From: DASVHS01 sp038244815
GTDB taxonomy: Bacteria > Acidobacteriota > Thermoanaerobaculia > Gp7-AA8
Reading direction: 5' to 3'
Length of the DNA stretch: 64,000 nt
Assembly (NCBI GenBank): GCA_038244815.1
Contig: JBBRTB010000004.1
Span: forward strand, 182,295-246,294
Shown: one piece after another, positions 19,288 through 28,101 of the stretch
Layout of the letters: every line of letters begins with the position of its first letter
How positions within the stretch are numbered: the first letter of the stretch is position 1
Made by a program: the position numbers and the translations under genes
Notes under the pieces: generated by a model
Databases searched by the model: none
Told to the model about the DNA's origin: nothing
Seen by the model: the letters and a program-made list of their open reading frames with translations, nothing else

Positions 19288-20751
19288 CTACCTGAGATCC
19301 TCGGCGATCGCGGCAAACTGCTCCAGCGCTGCCTGCAGATCATCCGTGATTTCCTGAGCGATGAGCTCCGGCGCGGGGAGGTTGGCGCTGTCTTCGAGGC
19401 TCTCGTCCTTGAGCCAGAAGATGTCGAGATTGATCTTGTCCCGTTTGACGAGATCATCGTAAGCGAATGACTTGAAGCGCTCACTCTCCGCGCGATCATG
19501 GCGGTTCTTCGGGCTGTAGCAGCGGACGAAGTCGTCGAGGTCACTCCGTTTCAGCGGGTTTTCCTTGAGCGTGAAGTGGAGATTCGTGCGGAGGTCGTAG
19601 ATCCACAGCTTCTCCGTCCACGCCGCTTTGTCCGCGGCCGGTTTGCGGTCGAAGAAGAGGACGTTCGCCTTCACACCTTGCGCGTAGAAGATGCCGGTGG
19701 GGAGGCGGAGGAGCGTATGGACGTCGGCCTGCTTGAGCAGCGCGCGGCGTACCGTCTCACCGGCGCCGCCTTCGAAGAGTACGTTGTCGGGCACGACCAT
19801 CGCCCCGCGACCGTGCTGTTTGAGAATCGTGAAGATGTGCTGGACGAAGTTGAGCTGCTTATTGCTCGTCGTGGCCCAGAAGTCATCGCGATTGATGACC
19901 AGCGATTCCCTCGAGGTCTCACCCGCTTCGTTCACGATCGTGACGCTGCTCTTCTTGCCGAAGGGCGGATTGGCCAGAACGAGGTCGTACTCGCCGTGCT
20001 TGCCGGCCAGCGCGTCCTTTGTCGTGACCGGGAGATCGGTCTCGGAGTCTCCGCCGATTCCGTGCAGCAGCAGATTCATCGCGCAAAGCCGCGTCACGCT
20101 GTCGACCAGCTCGATGCCAAAGAACGTGCCGTGCTTCAGCGATTTCTTCTGGGTCTTGTCGAGCTTGTAGTGCTTCGCATCGGCGAGGTAGTTGTAGGCG
20201 CCGAGGAGGAAGCCGCCGGTGCCGCAGGCGGGATCGCAGATGGTCTCGCCGGGCCCGGGAGCCATTGTCTCGACCATGGCGGCGATGAGCGCGCGCGGCG
20301 TGAAGTATTGTCCCGCGCCTCCCTTCACATCCTCGGCGTTCTTCTGAAGCAGCCCTTCGTAGGCGTCGCCTTTGACATCGACGTCGAGCGACGACCACTG
20401 TTCCTTGTCGATGAGATCGGCGATGAGCCGCCGCAGCTTGGCCGGATCCTGAATCTTGTTCTGCGCTTTGCGGAAGATGATGCCGAGCATCCCCGGCCGC
20501 TTCCCGAGCTCCTCGAGCGTGTGGCGATAGTGCGTCTCCAGATCATCGCCGTCGAGTTTGACGAGGACGTCCCACCCGAACCCCTTCGGAATTGCGGAGG
20601 GCTTGTCAAAAGGTGGCCTGCTCTGCTCGTCGGCCATCTTAAGGAAGAGGAGAAAGGTGAGCTGCTCGACATAGTCGCCGTACGAGAGCCCATCATCGCG
20701 GAGGATGTTGCAGTAGTTCCAGAGCTTGGCGACGAGCTGGGAGTTGGTCAT
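19288..20751 (-). CDS. hsdM: Type I restriction-modification DNA methyltransferase subunit
   Basis: 487 residues. The N-terminal HsdM helical domain (MTNSQLVAKLWNYCNILRDD) is followed by the N6-adenine methylase core: DPACGTGGFLLGAYNYL (SAM motif I) and LANPPFGKK (motif IV, the NPPF catalytic loop). It modifies adenine in the sequence chosen by HsdS and is required for both methylation and restriction. It begins 3 bp after the hsdS stop. The frame stays open for 31 more codons after its TAG (to the TGA at 19192), so the stop may be a recent truncation of the C-terminus. It appears otherwise intact although hsdS and hsdR are broken. Confidence 0.92.
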   Translation of the reverse strand: MTNSQLVAKLWNYCNILRDDGLSYGDYVEQLTFLLFLKMADEQSRPPFDKPSAIPKGFGWDVLVKLDGDDLETHYRHTLEELGKRPGMLGIIFRKAQNKIQDPAKLRRLIADLIDKEQWSSLDVDVKGDAYEGLLQKNAEDVKGGAGQYFTPRALIAAMVETMAPGPGETICDPACGTGGFLLGAYNYLADAKHYKLDKTQKKSLKHGTFFGIELVDSVTRLCAMNLLLHGIGGDSETDLPVTTKDALAGKHGEYDLVLANPPFGKKSSVTIVNEAGETSRESLVINRDDFWATTSNKQLNFVQHIFTILKQHGRGAMVVPDNVLFEGGAGETVRRALLKQADVHTLLRLPTGIFYAQGVKANVLFFDRKPAADKAAWTEKLWIYDLRTNLHFTLKENPLKRSDLDDFVRCYSPKNRHDRAESERFKSFAYDDLVKRDKINLDIFWLKDESLEDSANLPAPELIAQEITDDLQAALEQFAAIAEDLR

Positions 20752-20754
20752 TCG

Positions 20755-21997
20755 TTAGAGTTGTCCTGAGAACGCGCGCTGCAGGATGGACTGGCGGAGG
20801 TTCTTGGCGCGCTGAAGGTTCGCTTCGATGACGCTCTCGAGCGCGTCGACGACGCTGAGACGCCGATCGACTTCGGCCACGATGCGGTCTTGTTCTTCAC
20901 GAGGAGGGAGCGGAACTGGTAGCCGCTTCAGCTTCGTCATGCTAATCGATGCGAGGTTCGTGGTGTGCTTCCCTTCGCTGAAGAAAAACGCTTGGCCGAT
21001 CGTATTCGCATACCAAGAAAGGAACTTGGGGTTCAGGGCGCCGTTGCGAAGACGCGCCCTGAAAACGTGGTTCTGGTGGATGCACTCCTCTATCTCGCCA
21101 TTCCAAACCCAGCCGCGGCCGAGTTTGTCCCTGTCACCCCCTTCATTGAACAATACATCGCCCGTTTTCAGCGCCAGATCCCTGATCTCATCTTCGGTCG
21201 CGCTTATCTGTTTCACTTCTCCTAGATCCAAGTACCCGCGTTGCACGTTTGCAACGCGCAGATAGGGAACGGAACGAGCGGCGATAGGCTTTCGTTCGGT
21301 TTTGGTCCTTGGTAAGCCCACCTTTGACGTCTGCAATAGCACCGAGCGTTGTCCATTCCCAATCTGCCGCGCCTGAGATCTTGTCGACGATGTCGCCATG
21401 ATCCGTCACCGCAAGCCGACCATTGCATGCTTCGTTAAGTACAGCTCCGTGGTAACGCCTGAGGTTCGCTTGCAACCGCTTCAGCGAAGCGAGGCCAGCA
21501 TCCAGCCGCGTGAACTGCTTCTCGATCTCCGCCACGATTCGGCGCTGCTCAGCAGTAGATGGCAGCCAGATCTCATGGTCGAGCAGATGCGCTTTTGAGA
21601 GGCCCGGAATGTCGCCCCGTGCGGAACGAATGATCTCAAACGCCGTATGTCTCAGCACGTGTTCTGCAAAGCGTGAGTCGAGTTCTTCGTTCGGCAGAAA
21701 AGCGTAGATGTCGCGGCCAATTGCACTTTCGACTCCCGGAAAAACAGTACCGACGCCCGCGCCCTTTACGGTGACGAAGACGCAGCCGCTCGGCACCAGC
21801 CGCTTCGGCTCTGTTGTCCACTTGTCGAGATGGACCGCGGCACCGTCCCAGTGTTCCGGCCCCGAGATGTACGGGACGCCTCCTCCCTGTCGATTGACAG
21901 CGGTGCTGGGTGGTGACTGTCCGCAAAGGACTGTTCCGACGGACTTGAGTGAAACATGTCGCCATCCGCCTTTGTGAGTGTTTGAGGGCACTTTCAT
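20755..21997 (-). pseudogene. hsdS: Type I restriction specificity subunit, frameshifted
   Basis: Two overlapping reading frames make one HsdS of about 414 residues. The first (from ATG 21997) holds target-recognition domain 1 and the spacer helix ending ...LPSTAEQRRIVAEIEKQF; the second holds domain 2 and the second helix (PLPPREEQDRIVAEVDRRL ... ILQRAFSGQL). The frame changes near 21286-21290, where one extra base turns TKPIAARSVPYLR into a different frame. HsdS chooses the DNA target, so as written the system would have only a half-subunit, although half-HsdS proteins can sometimes dimerise. The start overlaps the stop of the 57-residue gene as ATGA. Confidence 0.88.
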
Positions 21998-22167
21998 TCA
22001 GGGAAGCCGGTTTTGGGATTGGGCGTACGTCTTACTCGAATACGCAATTTCGATTGCCGCTCCCGCATCGACTCCAACATTCGCAACTTTTCCGCAATCG
22101 TCTCCGATGCAAGCTCCCGCCGAAACGCGAGCTTGCTCTCAATGATCTTCTGCAATGATGAAGTCAT
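21994..22167 (-). CDS. 57-residue basic helical protein between nucleotidyltransferase and hsdS
   Basis: Begins MTSSLQKIIESKLAFRRELA and ends PNPKTGFPE. Start and stop both sit in ATGA overlaps (with the upstream gene at 22164-22167 and with hsdS at 21994-21997), which is strong evidence that it is a translated gene. It is predicted to be mostly helical, with AEKLRMLESMRER, and has a basic tail. Small proteins of this kind often accompany nucleotidyltransferase-fold proteins. A partner or antitoxin role is inference. Confidence 0.7.
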   Translation of the reverse strand: MTSSLQKIIESKLAFRRELASETIAEKLRMLESMRERQSKLRIRVRRTPNPKTGFPE

Positions 22168-22691
22168 GGCGTGTCGGCGAGGAATTGTCGTTCAAACTTC
22201 GTCCAGGCACCAACGAGATCGTGACGCCGAACGATTTCCTGAAACCGCGCGTCGTCGAGCGCGCCTTCTTCGATGAACTGAAGCAACCGCGCTTTGTCTT
22301 TCGCGCGGCCCGTCTGCAACGCAATTGCGGCGAGATGCTCGGCCGTAAAGACGCGGGCCGACACTCCCTCGACATCCGATACAGCCGCCTGTTCGAGCGC
22401 TTCTTCGATCAGCGGCCCCGTCGGCGGAAGAAACTGCACCGGCCAGCCGGCGATCATCACGTATTCGCCCTTCATCGCGCAGCCATGCGCGGTCAGGTAG
22501 TCGATGATCGCTTTCGGGGTGACGATCAGTTTTTCCGGCTCCGGCGCGAAGGCCACGAACACATCGATATCCAGCGTCGCCACCGGCTCCAGATAGAACG
22601 TTGCGGCGACCGCGCCACCGATGGCGTAGCGCTCGATGACTCCATCCTTCTCCATCTCATTGATGGTGGCGATGACCTCGCGGATGCTCAT
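22164..22691 (-). CDS. Nucleotidyltransferase-fold protein
   Basis: 175 residues from the ATG at 22691 (MSIREVIATINEMEKDGVIE); a longer frame adds a Pro-rich tail without support. The segment YAIGGAVAATFYLEPVATLD followed by IDVFV matches the GG...T-x-D-I-D pattern of minimal or AbiEii-like nucleotidyltransferases, with the metal-binding aspartates in LDIDVFV. The C-terminus has RAKDKARLLQFIEE, typical of the helical end of this fold. These proteins transfer NMP groups; AbiEii types act as toxins on tRNA or other targets. It is the first gene of the leftward nucleotidyltransferase / small protein / hsdS / hsdM run. A toxin role is inferred only. Confidence 0.75.
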   Translation of the reverse strand: MSIREVIATINEMEKDGVIERYAIGGAVAATFYLEPVATLDIDVFVAFAPEPEKLIVTPKAIIDYLTAHGCAMKGEYVMIAGWPVQFLPPTGPLIEEALEQAAVSDVEGVSARVFTAEHLAAIALQTGRAKDKARLLQFIEEGALDDARFQEIVRRHDLVGAWTKFERQFLADTP

Positions 22692-22818
22692 GCCGTCAGT
22701 ACCTCGTTTCGGCGAAGTCGGGGCCGGAGGAGGTGATTGCGCACGAAGCAGGTTGAGCACTGACGGCCAGAAGAGCCATGATTGATGACACCAATGGTCG
22801 TCGCCAAGGCAGCGCGTA

Positions 22819-22848
22819 TTGGTCCATGCGGAATACCGGTAGTATACT
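22819..22848 (+). promoter_or_regulatory. Putative mazEF promoter/operator
   Basis: TTGGTC (22819-22824) and TATACT (22843-22848) are separated by 18 bp, a plausible sigma-70-type promoter ending about 16 bp before the mazE ATG, so the leader would be very short. The -10 region overlaps the perfect palindrome AGTATACT (22841-22848), followed by GTAGATAC, a pattern expected for antitoxin autoregulation. Prediction from sequence only. Confidence 0.5.
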
Positions 22849-22864
22849 CTTTGTAGATACAGCC

Positions 22865-23107
22865 ATGAGGACGCGCATTCAGAAGTGGGGCAACAGTCTG
22901 GCGCTGCGCATTCCCAAGCCCTACGCGGAAGAAACTGAGATCACCGAAAACTCGGCGGTCGATGTGACGGTGCGCAACGGCCGGCTGGTGGTCGTCCCGG
23001 TAACCGAGCCAGATCTCTCTCTCGAACAGCTCGCCGCTCGCATCACGCCGCAGAATCGTCACGGCGAAACCGAAACCGGAGAGCCGGTTGGCAACGAAGC
23101 CTGGTAG
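22865..23107 (+). CDS. mazE: Antitoxin MazE (AbrB/SpoVT fold)
   Basis: 80 residues. The N-terminus MRTRIQKWGNSLALRIPKPY is the classic swapped-hairpin AbrB-type DNA-binding motif of MazE (IQKWGNSLA.RIP). The C-terminal tail (ITPQNRHGETETGEPVGNEA) is acidic and unstructured, like the toxin-binding tail of MazE (LxALLAxITPxNxHxE). It would neutralise MazF and repress its own promoter. It overlaps mazF by 20 bp and lies divergent from the nucleotidyltransferase operon. Confidence 0.93.
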   Translation: MRTRIQKWGNSLALRIPKPYAEETEITENSAVDVTVRNGRLVVVPVTEPDLSLEQLAARITPQNRHGETETGEPVGNEAW

Positions 23108-23444
23108 CCGCAGCTGGGTTCCTGCGCGCGGTGACCTGGTGTGGCTGTCGTTTGACCCGCAAGCCGGGCATGAACAGGCCGGCCGCCGACCCGCCGTCGT
23201 ACTCTCCCCGGCGATTTACAACCGAGCATCGGGCCTCGCGCTCGTCGTCCCCATCACATCGCATGTGAAGGGGTATCCATTTGAAGTGGCTTTGCCGCCC
23301 GGACTGCCTGTCAGCGGCGTCGTGTTGAGCGATCACGTGAAGAGCCTCGACTGGCGAGCCCGCAAGGCAGCGAAGTTCGGGGAGATTCCGGACGATGTCC
23401 TTCGCCAGGTACTGCAGAAGACCTCATTGCTCATCGCGTCCTGA
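23088..23444 (+). CDS. mazF: Endoribonuclease toxin MazF
   Basis: 118 residues with a TTG start at 23088, 20 bp inside mazE. It is very close to Escherichia coli MazF in pattern: GDLVWLSFDPQAGHEQAGRR, PAVVLSPAIYN, VVPITSHVKGYPFEVALP and LSDHVKSLDWRARKA. The catalytic arginine (EQAGRRP) and threonine (VPITS) are present. The toxin cuts single-stranded RNA at short sequences and stops growth when MazE is lost. Here it probably stabilises the restriction element against loss. It looks intact. Confidence 0.94.
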   Translation: MATKPGSRSWVPARGDLVWLSFDPQAGHEQAGRRPAVVLSPAIYNRASGLALVVPITSHVKGYPFEVALPPGLPVSGVVLSDHVKSLDWRARKAAKFGEIPDDVLRQVLQKTSLLIAS

Positions 23445-23527
23445 GAGCGGGGCGCACAGGTAACGCTCGCGTGCACCTCATGGTCTCGATCGCGAGCGGG
23501 AGCTTCGCCTCGGCTTCCACGCTCACT

Positions 23528-26322
23528 TCATGCCGCGAGCGCCTCATTCAACTCTTCGAGAAGTCGGGGAAGCTCCGCGCCGAAGAGCTGATGCGCTTTG
23601 CCGAGGCCTCCGCGGTGGCTGAAGGGGGCGTAGTCGAAGTCATCGGGCTCGATGCTCAGACTCGTGGCGATGTGGTCGCGGATCAGTGACAGCCAGGCGC
23701 GCTGCTCGCTCGTGAAGATCGCGCCGCGTTTCTCCTTCTGATGCAGCCACTGCTCGTAACGCTCCTGCACCGAGTCGGCGAACGGAGTGAGAACCGGCTG
23801 CTGTTCCAATGCAAAACGAACGAGTGCGACGAGATCTGCGAACCGGCCGGCCTGCGATCGCCCATTCACTTTCGCGGGCGCGGTGACGAGAAACGCATCC
23901 CACAACCGGTCCTCGGTCCACGTCGCGTTCGTCTCCCGCAGCTTTTTCTCCAGCTCCTTCAGCATCGCCTCGGTCAGCCGTTGCTTGTATGGCCTGCTGT
24001 AGAGGATCTGCAGCGCGTCGATCTCCGCCTGGTGTGAAGCGAGGTAGTCGCGGAACGCCTGCACGAGACCGGCGGCCTTGTCTTTCGCCGCGGCGTCGAA
24101 GCCCTGCGTCGATACCTCATCGAGCGTGAAGATGTCGATGGCCTGCTCCGTCTCGCGCTTCAGGTTCTCCAAAGTCTCGCGCAGTGCAGGCTTGTCGAAC
24201 GGCGCACATGCCGCGGCGATGAGCTGCTGCCGTGCGGCCTCGTACTCCGCGGGCGGGATCGCCGCCGTATCGGCCTCGGAATCTCCCGTTGCGTGCGCGG
24301 CAATCACATCCGGATCGACGGCGCGAAGCAACGCCGCCGCCAGCGTGGCCGGCGTGTCACCGCCCGAGGCGTTAGCGACCTGCGCGCGTTGCGCGGGGTC
24401 AAGCTCGCGATCGAGACGCGCCAGCCGCGAGGCCAGTGTGGTCAGCGAGTCCTCGTCGCGCCCTCCCTTGAAGATCACTCGCTTCAGGAGGTTCTTCAGC
24501 GGCACGGTCGGTTGTCGATCGAGCGGACGCGATTCGGTCTTGTCGCTCTCGCACACACCGACGGCATCGATGATCACGAAATGCGTTTTCGCGCGCGCCT
24601 CCGCCCCCGAGACTGCCTGCAGGTCGGTCGCGGTGAGGACGCGCGTTCCCCGCCCTTTCATCTGCTCGAAGTAAACACGGCTGCGCACGTCGCGCAGGAA
24701 CATGACCACCTCGATGGCTCTGACGTCGGTTCCCGTCGCAATCATGTCGACCGTCACTGCCACACGAAGCGTCGGCGACAGGCGGAACTCGCTGATCATC
24801 TCCTTCGCCTTCACCGGTTTTCCGGTCACCGGATGCTTCGACTGATACGTGATCTTCTTGCAGAAGTCATTGCCGCGCCCGAATACCTCGCGACAGATGT
24901 GCACGACGTCCTCGGCGTGGGAATCGTCCTTGGCGAAGATCAACGTCTTCGGCAGAAGCGCGTCCGGGAAAGAGCTCAGTGAACACGACGTCGCGATACG
25001 CGCTCAGCACCGTGCGGATCTGATCCGGCACGACCACGGAGCGGTCGAGATCGACGGGCGTGTAGTCGAGATCCTGATCGAGGACCTGCTGCCGCGAAGC
25101 GCGTGACGCTTTGCTCCTCTGATCGATGAGCAGCCCTTTCTCGACTTTGCCGCCCTGATCGGTGACGCGCGTCCGGATACGGTAGACGTCATAGCCGACG
25201 TTCACGCCATCCGCGACCGCTCGCTCATGGTTGTACTCGGCAACGCGATTCTGATGGAAGTACGCGATCGTTTGCGGCGCGGGCGTGGCGGTGAGGCCGA
25301 CGAGGAATGCGTCGAAGTACTCCAGCACCTGACGCCAGAGGTTGTAGATGGAGCGGTGGCACTCGTCCGTGACGATGAAGTCAAACTTCTCGATCGGCAC
25401 CGCGGCGTTGTAGACAACGTCGCGCGAGCGCGTCCCGCCGAGCGCCTGCGCAAGCTCGGCCCCGGAGAGATCGTCGGCGCCCTCGGCCAGTTCCTCACCG
25501 CGCAGGATGGAGTAGAGGCGCTGGATCGTGCAGATGGTCACACGCGCCACATCATCGATGTTCGGCGAGGTCAGATGCTGCACGTTGTATAGCTCGGTGA
25601 AAAGGCGTCCGCTGTCGGGCGTGCGATAGCGCGCGAACTCGTCGCGAGCCTGCTCGCCGAGGTTGGAGCGGTCGACGAGGAAGAGGACGCGCTTCGCGCC
25701 GGCGTGCTTGATGAGTCGGTAGATGAATGCGCAGGCCGTGAACGTTTTGCCCGCGCCCGTGGCCATGTGAATCAGCGCTCGGGGCCGGTCTTGTGAGAAC
25801 GACTTTTCCAGACCATCGATCGCTTCGATCTGACACTCACGCATTCCCTCGGTTACGAGCGGTATGGCGCCCGGCATGCGGGCCAGTCGAGCCCGGAGCG
25901 TGTCCGGCTCGGAAGCCCATTCACCGGAGTGTCTCGGGACGGTGAAAGGTGAAGACTCGGCGCGAACGGGGGAATGGATCGCGCGCGTCACGAAAGAAAG
26001 TCTCCACTCCGGTCGATTCGTATCGGAACGGCGGCGGCACTTCCGCGGCGAGATACTCGGGGAGATTCTCGGCGTAGCTCGTCGACTGATCCGCGACGGT
26101 GGAAAGAGTGGTTCCTTCCTTCTTGGCCTCGATGACTCCGACAGGCTTTCGATCGACGAAAAGGAGGTAGTCGCACGGCCCGGAGTTCAGCCGCACTTCG
26201 CGAAGCGCGATTCCGCGCCCCTCCGAAAAGTCGGCCTGTCTCGAGTCCTGCACGAACCATCCGCAGTCTGCGAGCTGGGCGTCGATCCTCTCGCGGGCTT
26301 CCTGTTCAGGCGCTCTCGGCAT
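23528..26322 (-). pseudogene. hsdR: Type I restriction endonuclease subunit, two frameshifts
   Basis: Three consecutive frames add up to one HsdR of about 930 residues. Frame 1 (26322 to ~25925) holds the nuclease domain with DYLLFVDRKPVGVIEAKKEG (PD-(D/E)xK motif). Frame 2 (~25930 to ~24970) holds the translocase with HMATGAGKT (Walker A) and TDECHRS (DEAH-like). Frame 3 (~24970 to 23528) holds motif VI (YFEQMKGRGTR) and the C-terminal helical domain. The breaks lie near 25921-25933 (after FHRPETL) and near 24967-24975 (at TELFP). As written, no functional restriction subunit is made. It lies on the far side of mazEF from hsdS and hsdM. Confidence 0.9.
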
Positions 26323-26545
26323 CGGCTGTTACCGTTTCTAGGGTAACGCTCGTGCCGTCTTTTCAGGACCTTCGCCGGTTAAGTAGGGCCGTATACGCAT
26401 TGATCCGGCTACTACATGCTTAGCTCTTACTTGTTTTCTCGTTCGCGTTCTGCCCGACGCGCGCGATGATCTACGACACGCGCACCCTGTTCGTTTTGAG
26501 GAGCTTTCAGCGTGACGAAAGTCGCCCGGATGGACACCCGCTTCA
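26323..26545. other. Non-coding stretch between hsdR and the right end of the element
   Basis: About 220 bp upstream of hsdR with lower G+C than its surroundings and no convincing gene. An open frame on the minus strand (to ~26553) has no recognisable transposase motif. The stretch probably holds the hsdR promoter and the remains of the element's left end. Confidence 0.5.
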
Positions 26546-26570
26546 AGAAACAACGTCCTGATACATCACA
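26546..26570 (-). repeat. Right terminal inverted repeat of the element
   Basis: AACAACGTCCTGA (26549-26561) followed by TACATCACA; read leftward this is TGTGATGTATCAGGACGTTG. It matches the left repeat at 20 of 25 positions and is followed by GCTAAC. Confidence 0.75.
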
Positions 26571-26800
26571 GCTAACTGCTAACCGCTACACAGCGACCCG
26601 CTACCCGCTACCCGCTACCCGCTACACAGCGACCCGGCCCCCGCCCAGATTCCTCGCCGTCTTCGCGGCTCGGAATGACTAGTAACGCGTACGCGGCAAC
26701 CGGGCAACCCGGCGACCCGGCAACCCGGCGACCCAGCGACCCAGCAACCTGGTAACCCGACAACCCGGGCGACCCAGCGACCCGGCGACCCAGCGACCGC
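26571..26800. repeat. Intergenic degenerate repeats before waaA
   Basis: CTAACTGCTAACCGC and four or more CGCTACC units are followed by a half copy of the palindromic repeat seen before ku (26636-26679: CCCCCGCCCAGATTCCTCGC ... CGGAATGAC), then more than ten CGGCGACC/CAGCGACC/GGGCAACC units (26695-26800). There is no gene. The stretch directly precedes the waaA start, so the waaA promoter must lie in or beside these repeats. Confidence 0.8.
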
Positions 26801-26829
26801 CGCCCAGGAAACCCGTATCATTCGCCGCC

Positions 26830-28101
26830 ATGTTCGTCCTGTACGAGGTGCTTCTCTACCTCGTCTTTCTCGTCTCGCTTCCCTTCTTCCTGTTCATCGG
26901 ATTCCTGCGGGGGAAGTACCTCAGCAATTTTCCGGAACGGATGGGTCTGTATGGGACCCGCGGCGGGGAGCACGATCTTTGGATCCATGCGGTGTCGGTC
27001 GGCGAGGCGATCGCGGCGCGGCCGGTCATCGCGGAGATCCGCCGGCTGCGGCCGGCCACGACGATCGTCATCACCACGACGACCATCACGGGACAGGCGC
27101 AGGCGCGGCGCATGTATCCGGACGCGACCGTGACGTACTTCCCGTTCGACTTCTCGTTCGCGGTGAAGCGTTTTCTCGGTCACCACCGTCCCCGTGTCTT
27201 CGCCACGATGGAGACGGAGATCTGGCCGAACGTCACTCGGCTCTCACGGGCGCGGGGAATGAAGTTGATTCTCGCGAACGGTCGGATCTCGGACCGGTCG
27301 TTCCCGCGCTACCGGGCCTTTCGCCGCGTCGTGGCTCCTGTGCTGCGCAATTACGATCGCATCCTGGCGCGCGAGACGACGGATCGCGAACGATTCATCG
27401 CCATCGGTGCCTCCCCCGAGGTCGTCGAGGTCACGGGAAACGTCAAGTTCGACTACGAGCTCGACCACGCGCAGCTCGACATGGCGCCGCAGCTCGCTTC
27501 TCTCATCACCCGGCGCAAAGTCCTCGTCCTCGGATCCACCGTGGAGGGAGAAGACGAGGCGCTGCTGCCGTACATCGAGCAATTCGTTCGCGAGCGCGAC
27601 GGGTTCGTGATCGTCGCGCCGAGGAAGGCGGAGCGGTTCGAGCAGGTGGCCGGCCTCCTGGCCACCACGTCGCTGGCGTTCGTACGCCGCAGCCAGTTGA
27701 GCAGCGGACAGACTGAGACGCCCGGCGTCCCGGCGCCCGACGTCCTGCTGCTCGACACGTTCGGCGAGCTGGCGCGCATCTATCGTTACGCAACCGTCGC
27801 ATTCGTCGGTGGCAGCATCGCGCCCGCCGGAGGGCACAACCCGATCGAGCCGGCCGCCGCGGGGGTGCCGGTGTGCTTCGGCCCGTCCATGTCGAATTTC
27901 CGGGAGATCGCCACGGCCTTTCTCGATGCTGATGCGGCCGAGGAAGTGGCGTCGGCCGGGGACGTGTTCGAGTTTGCGGGACGGATGTTCGACGACGAGG
28001 CCGGACAGCGGGCGTTGGGCGAACGGGCTCGCGCGGTCGTGCAAAGCAACCGCGGCGCGTCGGAACGGACCGCGCGCCGGATCGTGGAGCTCCTGTCGTG
28101 A
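26830..28101 (+). CDS. waaA: 3-deoxy-D-manno-octulosonic acid (Kdo) transferase
   Basis: 423 residues. An N-terminal membrane anchor (MFVLYEVLLYLVFLVSLPFF) is followed by a GT30/GT-B fold: LWIHAVSVGEAIAARPVI, ATMETEIWPNVTRLSRARGM, VTGNVKFDYEL and GGSIAPAGGHNPIEPAAAGV. It adds Kdo from CMP-Kdo to lipid A precursor at the inner face of the cytoplasmic membrane. First gene of a rightward LPS operon; lpxK follows with a 4-bp overlap (GTGA). Confidence 0.95.
   Translation: MFVLYEVLLYLVFLVSLPFFLFIGFLRGKYLSNFPERMGLYGTRGGEHDLWIHAVSVGEAIAARPVIAEIRRLRPATTIVITTTTITGQAQARRMYPDATVTYFPFDFSFAVKRFLGHHRPRVFATMETEIWPNVTRLSRARGMKLILANGRISDRSFPRYRAFRRVVAPVLRNYDRILARETTDRERFIAIGASPEVVEVTGNVKFDYELDHAQLDMAPQLASLITRRKVLVLGSTVEGEDEALLPYIEQFVRERDGFVIVAPRKAERFEQVAGLLATTSLAFVRRSQLSSGQTETPGVPAPDVLLLDTFGELARIYRYATVAFVGGSIAPAGGHNPIEPAAAGVPVCFGPSMSNFREIATAFLDADAAEEVASAGDVFEFAGRMFDDEAGQRALGERARAVVQSNRGASERTARRIVELLS

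Larger units (their letters stand above)
19050..26570. mobile_element. IS-ended element carrying type I RM and toxin-antitoxin genes
   Basis: The block begins TGTTGCGTCTCAGGACGTTG and ends with the inverted equivalent (right end, reverse complement: TGTGATGTATCAGGACGTTG). 20 of 25 terminal bases match and 13 in a row are identical. The 6 bp outside each end are GCTAAC (19044-19049 and 26571-26576), consistent with a target-site duplication. TGT...ACA ends with ~6-bp duplications fit IS481/IS3-type elements. Just inside the left end is the C-terminus of such a transposase. The interior is not a transposase but hsdM, hsdS, hsdR, a nucleotidyltransferase pair and mazEF. Caution: GCTAAC is common in the flanking repeats, so the duplication could be chance. 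Confidence 0.65.

Noticed and set aside
26338..26553. N-terminal half of the IS transposase at the right end
   Set aside because: No helix-turn-helix or DDE motif in any frame; composition does not support coding.
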